Positions 57,812 through 64,000 of a stretch of DNA of 64,000 nt are shown here, in pieces. Source of the DNA: Arenimonas metalli CF5-1 (GTDB lineage Bacteria; Pseudomonadota; Gammaproteobacteria; Xanthomonadales; Xanthomonadaceae); assembly GCF_000747155.1 (NCBI RefSeq), contig NZ_AVCK01000014.1, positions 1 through 64,000 of the forward strand, written 5' to 3'. The notes beneath the pieces were generated by a model. The model saw only the letters and a list, made by a program, of their open reading frames with translations. It was not told the origin of the DNA and did no database searches. How positions within the stretch are numbered: position 1 is the first letter of the stretch; every line of letters begins with the position of its first letter. Both the position numbers and the translations under genes were made by a program.

Positions 57812-58588
57812 TCAGAAACCGTAGCGGAGGAAGCCGCCGTCGACGGCGATGCATTCGCCGGTGATGTAGCTGGCGGCGGGCAGGCACAGGAACGCGACCG
57901 CGGCGGCCACTTCCTCGGGCTCGCCCACGCGGCCCATCGGCGTGCGGTCGATCACTTCGTCGAGGTAATCGGGATTGGCCAGCTTGGCCGACGTGCGGCG
58001 GGTGCGGATGTACCAGGGCGCGACCGCGTTGACGCGCACGCCGTCCTCGGCCCATTCGCAGGCCAGGTTCTTGGTCAGCTGGTGCAGCGCCGCCTTGCTC
58101 ATGCCGTAGGGCGCGCCGGTGCGCACGTGGGTCAGGCCCGAGACCGAGCCGACGTTCACGATCGACGACACCGCGTGCTGGCTCAGCAGCGGGAAGGCGA
58201 AGCGGCTGAGCTCGAAGGCCGAGAACAGGTTGGTCTCGAAGATCTGCCGCCACTCCTCGTCGCCGTAATCCATCGCCGCGCGGCTGGTGTTGGTGCCGGC
58301 GTTGTTGACCAGCAGCTGCAGGCCCTCGCCCAGGTCCTCGACCCAATCGAAGATCTCGCGTCGCTGCTCGGCGTCGGACACGTCGGCGGGGAAGGCGCGT
58401 ACGCGGGCTTCCGGGAACTCATCCTCGAGCTCGGTGCGCGTGGCCTCCAGCGCGGCCTCGTCGCGCGCGACCAGCAGCAGGTCGGCGCCCAGGCCCAGCA
58501 GTTCGGCGGCGATGGCGCGGCCGATGCCCGCGCTGGCGCCGGTCACCAGCGCCACCTGCCCGTCCAGTCGCCAGCGGTTGATCGTCAT
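57812..58588 (-). CDS. SDR-family oxidoreductase (tropinone-reductase-like)
   Basis: 258-residue short-chain dehydrogenase. It has the NAD(P)-binding motif [13 protein letters not shown] near 15, the NNAG motif near 95, the catalytic Ser in VGSVSG near 147, and the Tyr-Lys pair in YGMSKAAL near 160. The conserved tail [15 protein letters not shown] ends the protein. This tropinone-reductase-like subgroup is mostly uncharacterised in bacteria. The start is ATG 58588; the longer frame is not coding. Confidence 0.9.
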   Translation of the reverse strand: MTINRWRLDGQVALVTGASAGIGRAIAAELLGLGADLLLVARDEAALEATRTELEDEFPEARVRAFPADVSDAEQRREIFDWVEDLGEGLQLLVNNAGTNTSRAAMDYGDEEWRQIFETNLFSAFELSRFAFPLLSQHAVSSIVNVGSVSGLTHVRTGAPYGMSKAALHQLTKNLACEWAEDGVRVNAVAPWYIRTRRTSAKLANPDYLDEVIDRTPMGRVGEPEEVAAAVAFLCLPAASYITGECIAVDGGFLRYGF

Positions 58589-58641
58589 CGGATGCTCCCT
58601 GCGGCCCGGGGGTAGGATACCGGCCAACCGCCCCACGGAGC

Positions 58642-58866
58642 ATGCCCATGCGCCTCGTCCTGATCCTGGCCAGCCTGGTGCTGGCCACCGCCTGCGACGC
58701 TCCCAAGCCCGACCCCACGCCCGACACGGTGCCGGAACCGCAGGCCGCCAACACCGAACTGCGCGACGCGATCCAGGCACCGCTGGACAAGGCCCGCGCC
58801 GTCGAAGACACCCAGGCCAAGGAAGAAGCCGAGCGCCAGCGCACGCTCGAGGACGCCGGCGGCTGA
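58642..58866 (+). CDS. Small lipoprotein
   Basis: 74-residue protein with a lipobox (LATAC, Cys near residue 18) after a short hydrophobic segment. The rest is charged and probably helical ([19 protein letters not shown]). I recognise no family. Start ATG 58642 or 58648. A GC-rich hairpin follows the stop. Confidence 0.7.
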   Translation: MPMRLVLILASLVLATACDAPKPDPTPDTVPEPQAANTELRDAIQAPLDKARAVEDTQAKEEAERQRTLEDAGG

Positions 58867-58872
58867 AACGAC

Positions 58873-58896
58873 GACGCCCGGGCAAGCCCGGGCGTC
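58873..58896 (+). terminator. GC-rich hairpin after the small lipoprotein gene
   Basis: GACGCCCGGGC and GCCCGGGCGTC with an AA loop: a perfect 11-bp stem between convergent genes. It is not followed by a T-run on either side, so it is only terminator-like. Confidence 0.6.
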
Positions 58897-58919
58897 GCGG
58901 GTTCCGATGCGACCGCGCC

Positions 58920-60791
58920 TCAGTAGGCGCAGAGGCAGTGCGCCACGGCGCGGAACGGCGAGCGGCCCTTGCCGTCCAGCCAGGCCAGCTCGCGCTCGGC
59001 GGTGGCCAGGGTCTCGCGGTCGATCATCAGCGGGGTCGGCGCCAGCACGCGCAGCAGGCCCTCGGTGCGCGAGCTCTTGCCCATGTTCACCACGAACTGC
59101 TCGAACGGCGTCAGCGGCTTCTCGATGTAGCTCACCACGTAGTCGTCGCCGAGCTCGCCGAGCTTCGCCGCGGCGTCGAGCGCGGCCTGGAAGCCGCCCA
59201 GTTCATCCACCAGCCCGCGCTCCTTGGCCTGCGCGCCGCTCCAGACGCGGCCGCGCGCATGCTGGTCGATCTCGGCCGGGGTGCCGTCGCGCGCCTCGGC
59301 CACCTTGCCGATGAACTCGGCGTAGCCGCGGTCGATCACCGACTGGATCAGCAGGCCCACGTTCGGATCGAGCGGGCGGGTCGGGTCGAAGGCGCCGGCC
59401 AGCGGCGTGGTGCCGACGCCGTCGGTGCTGACGCCGATCTTCTCGAGCACGCGCGGCACCGTCATCCACAGGCCGAAGATGCCGATCGAGCCGGTGATGG
59501 TGGACTCGTCGGCGTAGATGCTGTCGGCGTTCATCGAGATCCAGTAGCCGCCGGACGCCGCCACGTTCGCCATCGAGACGACCACCGGCTTGCCCGCGGC
59601 CTTGACCAGCTCCACCTCGCGGCGGATCTGCTCGGACGGGAACACGCCGCCGCCCGGGGAATCCACGCGCAGCAGCACCGCCTTGACGCTCTCGTCCTCG
59701 CGCGCCGCGCGCAGCAGCGCCGCGGTCGACTCGCCGCCGACGGTGCCCGGCGGCTGCTCGCCGTAGGTGATCTCGCCCTGCGCCACCACCACGGCCACCT
59801 TCGGCCGCTGGTCCGGGCCCAGGTGCGGGCGGTCCACGTGCATCAGGTAGCCGTCGAGGCCGATCTGGCGGAAGGTCTGGTTCTCTTCGTCCAGCGCGCC
59901 GCGCTCGACCAGCATCTGTTCGAACTCATGGCCGGTGCGCAGGCCATCCACCAGCTTCTCGTCCAGCGCCAGCTGGCCGAGGTTGCCCTGCGCGGCCTGC
60001 ACGCGCGCCGGCAGCTCGTTGATCATCGCGTTCAGCGCGTCGATCTCGAGCTCGCGCGCCTGCGCGATGTCGGCGACGAAGCGCTGCCAGACGTCGTTCA
60101 TCCAGTACAGGTCGGCCTCGCGCGCCTCCGGCGAGGCGGCGTCGAGCACGTAGGGTTCGGCGGCAGACTTGTATTCGCCGACCTTGAACAGGTGCACGTC
60201 CACGCCGAGCTTTTCCTGCAGGCCCTCGCGGTAGTACATGCGGTAGCGGCCGAAGCCCTCGAGCAGCACCCCGCCCTGCGGGTCCATGTAGACCTCGTCG
60301 GCCTGCGCGGCCAGGTAGTACTGGCGCTGTTCGAGGTCGGTGCCGTACGCCACCACCTGCTTGCCCGAGTCGCGGAACTCGCGCAGCGCGGTCGCCAGGT
60401 CACGCAGCGCCGCGAAACCCGAGGTCGAGAAACCGTCGGTCAGCAGCACGATGCGATCGATGTGCTTGTCCTCGCGCGCGGCCTCGATCGCGCGCAGCAG
60501 GTCGCGCAGCTGGATCTCGGGCTGGGCCTGGCCGGTCGCGCGGTTGATCACGCGGTCCACCGGCGCCGAGCTGAACTGCTCGACCAGGCGGCCATCCAGG
60601 TCCAGCACCAGCGCGGTGTCCTCCTGGATCGGCTGCACGCCCGGGCTGGCGGCGATCGCCAGCAGGAAGACGAAGGCGAAGAGCAGGAACAGCAGGAAGA
60701 AGATGTTGAACACCAGCTGCTGGAAGAAGGTGAGGACGCTCCAGACCCCCCGGAAGAAACCCAGGATCGGGCCGCGCTTGGCTTCGGACAT
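58920..60791 (-). CDS. sppA: Signal peptide peptidase SppA (67K type)
   Basis: 623-residue inner-membrane serine protease that breaks down cleaved signal peptides. A single N-terminal helix (residues 25-48) is followed by two ClpP-like domains. The catalytic Lys lies in [13 protein letters not shown] near 208 and the nucleophile Ser in [13 protein letters not shown] near 406. The length is that of the long, tandem form. The stop lies in a Cys-containing tail (VAHCLCAY). It is divergent from nothing close; the MATE gene upstream is on the same strand. Confidence 0.96.
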   Translation of the reverse strand: MSEAKRGPILGFFRGVWSVLTFFQQLVFNIFFLLFLLFAFVFLLAIAASPGVQPIQEDTALVLDLDGRLVEQFSSAPVDRVINRATGQAQPEIQLRDLLRAIEAAREDKHIDRIVLLTDGFSTSGFAALRDLATALREFRDSGKQVVAYGTDLEQRQYYLAAQADEVYMDPQGGVLLEGFGRYRMYYREGLQEKLGVDVHLFKVGEYKSAAEPYVLDAASPEAREADLYWMNDVWQRFVADIAQARELEIDALNAMINELPARVQAAQGNLGQLALDEKLVDGLRTGHEFEQMLVERGALDEENQTFRQIGLDGYLMHVDRPHLGPDQRPKVAVVVAQGEITYGEQPPGTVGGESTAALLRAAREDESVKAVLLRVDSPGGGVFPSEQIRREVELVKAAGKPVVVSMANVAASGGYWISMNADSIYADESTITGSIGIFGLWMTVPRVLEKIGVSTDGVGTTPLAGAFDPTRPLDPNVGLLIQSVIDRGYAEFIGKVAEARDGTPAEIDQHARGRVWSGAQAKERGLVDELGGFQAALDAAAKLGELGDDYVVSYIEKPLTPFEQFVVNMGKSSRTEGLLRVLAPTPLMIDRETLATAERELAWLDGKGRSPFRAVAHCLCAY

Positions 60792-60851
60792 TGCGGTACT
60801 CCACTTAACTTCGGGCCAGCATACCCAGCCGGGGTGAAGACCGCATGCGCC

Positions 60852-62210
60852 TTACGTCACCCGGACCGGCGCCAGGGGCCGGCGCGCCAGCCGCCAGAAG
60901 CGCCAGCCCAGCAGGCCGGCCGCGACGCTCAGGCCCAGGATCAGGCCGGTCCACAGCCCGGGCGCACCCTGTCCCTTCACCAGGCCGAACCAGTAGCCCA
61001 GCGGCAGCCCGACGCCCCAGTAGGCGAGCACCGTGATGAACATCGGGACGCGGGTGTCCTTGAGCCCGCGCAGCGCGCCGGCCGACATCGCCTGCAGCCC
61101 GTCCGGGTACTGGAACACCGCGGCGTAGGCCATCAGCAGCCCCGCCAGCGCGATCACCGCCGGATCCTGCGTGAAGAAACCGGCGAGCCACACGCCCGCG
61201 AACACCAGCACCAGTGCCGACAGCGTCTGCGCCACCATCGCCAGCGTGTAGCCGGCCGCCGCCGACCAGCGCACCGCCGAGGGATCGCCGGCCCCGACCG
61301 CGTGGCCAACCCGCACCGTGGTCGCCATCGCCACGCCCAGCGGCACCATGAAGCACAGGCTGGCCATCAGGATCGCGACCTGGTGCGCCGCGATCTGGGT
61401 CGTGCCCAGCTTGCCGATCAGCAGCGCGGTGGCGACGAACAGGCTGCCTTCCATGAAGACGGACACACCCATCGGCAGCCCGAGCCGAAGCAGGTCGCGG
61501 ATCGGCGCCCAGCGCGGCGGATCGAAGCGGGCGAACAAGCCGAGGTCGGCGAAGCGTCGCGAATGGAACAGGTAGCTGCCCAGCGCCGCGCACTGGCAGT
61601 AAAGCGTGATCGCCACCGCGTAGCCCAGGCCCGCCGCCCCCATCTGCAGCCCGAACATCAGGGCCCAGCCCAACGGCGCCAGCAGCACCAGCCCGGCGAT
61701 GCCGAAGACCATGGTCGGCAGCGTCCAGGCCACGCCTTCGCTGAGGTTGCGCAGGCAGAAGTACAGCGCCAGCCCCGGGGCGCCCCAGCTGATCGCGCGC
61801 AGGAAGGCCACGGCTTCGGGCCGCGCCTCGGCGGTGATGCCCATCGGCTCCAGCGCCAGCGCGCCGGCCCGCACCACGAAGAACAGGCCGAAGCCCAGGG
61901 CCAGCGCCAGCCACGCTGCCTGCCGGAACACCGGCCCGATCTCGGCCCGGCGCCCGGCGCCGTTGAGCTGCGCCACCGTCGGCGGCACCGCCATCAGTAC
62001 GCCGATGCTGACCAGGATCACCACCGACCACACCGCGCTGCCAACGCCGACCGCGGCCAGCGTGACCGGGCCATGCCGGCCGGCCAGCAGCGTGTCGATG
62101 ATGTTCATCGCCATGGACGACACCTGCCCGAGCACCAGCGGCAGGGCCAGCAGGAAGCTGACGCGCATCTCGCGCAGCAGGCGCGCGACGCGGGTTTCGG
62201 AGTGACTCAT
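60852..62210 (-). CDS. MATE-family efflux transporter
   Basis: 452-residue transporter with 12 helices in two matching halves. Family features include the opening LALPLVLGQVSSMAMNIIDTLLAGRHG and, near the middle, RLGLPMGVSVFMEGSLF. It exports drugs or metabolites in exchange for protons or sodium (NorM group). It is divergent from the DUF3667 gene, with a TATATT-like -10 for the rightward gene around 62239. Confidence 0.93.
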   Translation of the reverse strand: MSHSETRVARLLREMRVSFLLALPLVLGQVSSMAMNIIDTLLAGRHGPVTLAAVGVGSAVWSVVILVSIGVLMAVPPTVAQLNGAGRRAEIGPVFRQAAWLALALGFGLFFVVRAGALALEPMGITAEARPEAVAFLRAISWGAPGLALYFCLRNLSEGVAWTLPTMVFGIAGLVLLAPLGWALMFGLQMGAAGLGYAVAITLYCQCAALGSYLFHSRRFADLGLFARFDPPRWAPIRDLLRLGLPMGVSVFMEGSLFVATALLIGKLGTTQIAAHQVAILMASLCFMVPLGVAMATTVRVGHAVGAGDPSAVRWSAAAGYTLAMVAQTLSALVLVFAGVWLAGFFTQDPAVIALAGLLMAYAAVFQYPDGLQAMSAGALRGLKDTRVPMFITVLAYWGVGLPLGYWFGLVKGQGAPGLWTGLILGLSVAAGLLGWRFWRLARRPLAPVRVT

Positions 62211-62269
62211 GGGGCGATGCCAACCGGCGGAGGACCGCTATATTAGCGGCTGCCGCCCCGGAGCCCCGC

Positions 62270-63460
62270 ATGACCACGGAAACCACCCCGTCCCCCGACG
62301 CCGCCCCGGCGCGCCGCTGCCAGAACTGCGGCGAAGCCCTGCTGGGCGAGCACTGCTACGCCTGCGGCCAGCCGACCAAGGGCCTGGTGCGGCACTTCAG
62401 CTCGATCATCGGCGACTTCATGGACTCGGTGTTCGAGCTCGATTCGCGCATCCTGCGCACGCTCGGCCCGCTGCTGTTCCGCCCCGGCTACCTCAGCGAC
62501 GAGTATTTCGCGGGGCGCCGCGTGCGCTACGTCAGCCCGGTGCGGCTGTTCGTGTTCCTGAGCCTGTTCGCGTTCTTCGCCGCGCAGCTGAGCTTCCAGA
62601 TCGACAACACCCCGCGCGATGCCGCCGAGGTGCGGCTGGGCGACGAAGGCGACGTGGTCAACGAGGGCTTCGGCGAGCGGATGCTCGCGGCCGACACCGT
62701 TGCCAAGGTCGAGCAGATCCGCGACGAGGCGCTGGCCGAGGTCACGGCGGCGCGGGACGAATCCAAGGGCGTGCCGGGCGTGTCGATCGGCCTGGACATC
62801 GCCGAGAAGGCGGTGAAGAACGAGGCCGATCGCCGGATCGAGGAGATCCGGGAGAGCGAGCGCACCGGCAAGCCGCTGCCGGTGACGCGCGAGGACACCG
62901 GCACCATCAGCTTCAACGGCACGCCCTGGGACCGGGAGAAGAACCCGCTGGTCATCGGCTGGCTGGGCGAGTCGGGCAACGCCAGGCTCAACGGCTATGT
63001 CGATCGCGCGCAGGGCAACATCAAGCGCATCCAGGACGACCCGAACCTGCTCAAGGACGCCTTCCTCTCGACGGTGCCGACCACGCTGTTCGTGCTGCTG
63101 CCGCTGTTCGCGGCGCTGCTGAAGGTGGCGTACGTCTTCAAGGGCCGGCTGTACATGGAGCACCTGATCGTGGCGCTGCACAGCCACAGCTTCCTGTGCG
63201 CGGGGCTGCTGCTGGTGCTGCTGCTCGACGCGATGGCGGGCTGGGCCAGCGGCCTGGGCTGGCTGCCCGCCAGCATCCGCATCGCCGAGGTGGCGCTGGT
63301 GTGCTGGATGCCGGTCTACCTGCTGCTGATGCAGAAGCGCGTCTACCGCCAGGGCTGGATCATGACCCTGCTCAAGTACACGCTGCTGGGTACCTGCTAC
63401 CTGGTGCTGCTGAGCTTCGGCGCGACCGCGAGCCTGCTCGCCAGCCTCGTCAACCTGTAA
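62270..63460 (+). CDS. DUF3667 membrane protein with zinc ribbon
   Basis: 396-residue protein. A four-Cys zinc ribbon opens it (CQNCGEALLGEHCYACGQ near residue 16). A DUF3667 part follows with a membrane helix around 90-108. A long hydrophilic region (about 110-260) and then four or so membrane helices (about 265-396) make up the rest. The family is common in Xanthomonadales and Bacteroidota and has no known role. Confidence 0.85.
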   Translation: MTTETTPSPDAAPARRCQNCGEALLGEHCYACGQPTKGLVRHFSSIIGDFMDSVFELDSRILRTLGPLLFRPGYLSDEYFAGRRVRYVSPVRLFVFLSLFAFFAAQLSFQIDNTPRDAAEVRLGDEGDVVNEGFGERMLAADTVAKVEQIRDEALAEVTAARDESKGVPGVSIGLDIAEKAVKNEADRRIEEIRESERTGKPLPVTREDTGTISFNGTPWDREKNPLVIGWLGESGNARLNGYVDRAQGNIKRIQDDPNLLKDAFLSTVPTTLFVLLPLFAALLKVAYVFKGRLYMEHLIVALHSHSFLCAGLLLVLLLDAMAGWASGLGWLPASIRIAEVALVCWMPVYLLLMQKRVYRQGWIMTLLKYTLLGTCYLVLLSFGATASLLASLVNL

Positions 63461-63466
63461 GCCGGC

Positions 63467-64000
63467 TCAGCGGCCGAGGCGCTCGCGCACCAGCGCCTCG
63501 CGGGCTTCCGGGGGCGCGGCCACCAGCGTGCGGCGAAGCTCCTCGCGTTCGCTGGCCGGCAGGCGCCGCGCCAGGATCGCGAGGTCCGCGCGGGTGGCCG
63601 GCGTCAGTTCCCGCAGCAGCGCGCGCAGGGCGGCGCGCTCGCCTTCCGGCACGAAGGCGAACAGCGGCCGCAGTTCGGCGAAGCCGCCGCCGACCTCGGG
63701 GCCCAGCCACCAGTCCTGGCGCTGGTCCGAGGGCAGCTGGTCGAAGGCGGCGCGCAGGGCCTGCTGCTGCTCGGGCGACAGCGCGGCGAAGCGGGCGGCG
63801 ACGGCGCGCACCTGCGCACGCTCCGCATCGGACAGCGCCAGCCAGGCCGCGAACGGTCCGCGGCGGCGCGCCTTCTCGGCCGGCGGCAGCGCGTCCCATT
63901 CACGGACGCGTTGGCGCAGGGCCTCGCGCGAGGCCGCGTCCAGCGCCGCCCAGTGCGCAGCGTTCGCCCGCAGCCTCGCCCGGGTGTCGGCATCCAGCGC
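63467..64000 (-). CDS. DUF3106-like protein (5' part off the window)
   Basis: At least 177 residues, open to the window edge. It is made of helical repeats of the LSPEQQQALRAAFDQLP and LSDAERAQVRAVAARF type, the pattern of DUF3106 proteins, which are usually secreted with an N-terminal signal peptide outside this window. Often encoded with an ECF sigma factor or anti-sigma gene upstream, but that cannot be checked here. Its stop is 6 bp from the end of the convergent DUF3667 gene. Confidence 0.75.
   Translation of the reverse strand, partial: ALDADTRARLRANAAHWAALDAASREALRQRVREWDALPPAEKARRRGPFAAWLALSDAERAQVRAVAARFAALSPEQQQALRAAFDQLPSDQRQDWWLGPEVGGGFAELRPLFAFVPEGERAALRALLRELTPATRADLAILARRLPASEREELRRTLVAAPPEAREALVRERLGR

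Overview
The window is high-GC DNA from a gammaproteobacterium, most likely Xanthomonadales/Lysobacteraceae (Lysobacter, Luteimonas or a relative). That placement is inferred from gene content and order: rpoD next to dtd, def-fmt-rsmB-trkA-trkH, lysM-dprA-smg-topA, hemC-algR, and a REP-type repeat built on TGTAGGAG/TGTGGGAG hairpins.

Region by region. 1-14.2 kb is core: a patatin-like lipase and a WYL regulator, a LolA-like periplasmic protein, a membrane-bound molybdoenzyme operon (SoeABC-like sulfite:quinone oxidoreductase with an SLC13 permease inside it), hemC, an AlgR-like regulator, an esterase, hemP with a Fur box, an acyl-CoA dehydrogenase and a TonB-like lipoprotein. 14.2-34.6 kb is an accessory island with lower GC and different codon use. 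It holds, leftward, a sigma-like/helical protein/ImmA-IrrE protease cassette followed by an Hsp70-like ATPase with a probable GrpE-wing partner. Rightward, it holds a type III CBASS operon (TRIP13, a small partner, HORMA, CD-NTase, NucC) that continues into a second CD-NTase-NucC pair. After these come a DUF4365 nuclease-like gene, hsdS, an hsdM cut by an IS21-family element, and several orphan genes. The island ends at the 3' end of a tRNA-Ile(CAU) gene whose anticodon loop is interrupted by a 235-nt group I intron. 35-64 kb is core again: a dicarboxylate symporter, rpoD, dtd, an LpxL-like acyltransferase, two PH-domain proteins, trkH/trkA, an ArnT-like transferase, rsmB/fmt/def, lysM, dprA, smg, a GYF-pilin fusion, topA, an amidohydrolase, an SDR, sppA, a MATE pump, a DUF3667 protein and a DUF3106 protein.

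The main candidate for a new system is at 14.2-25 kb. One operon carries two second-messenger synthase/nuclease pairs but only one HORMA/TRIP13 control module. The second NucC keeps its nuclease residues but has lost the loop that, in the first copy, matches the known cyclic-triadenylate gate loop. The divergent operon carries an IrrE-type protease, the enzyme class that controls other CBASS loci (CapP), but with a sigma-like protein where CapH-type loci have a HTH repressor. Other notable items are the intron-containing tRNA and two REP elements absorbed in frame into coding sequences.
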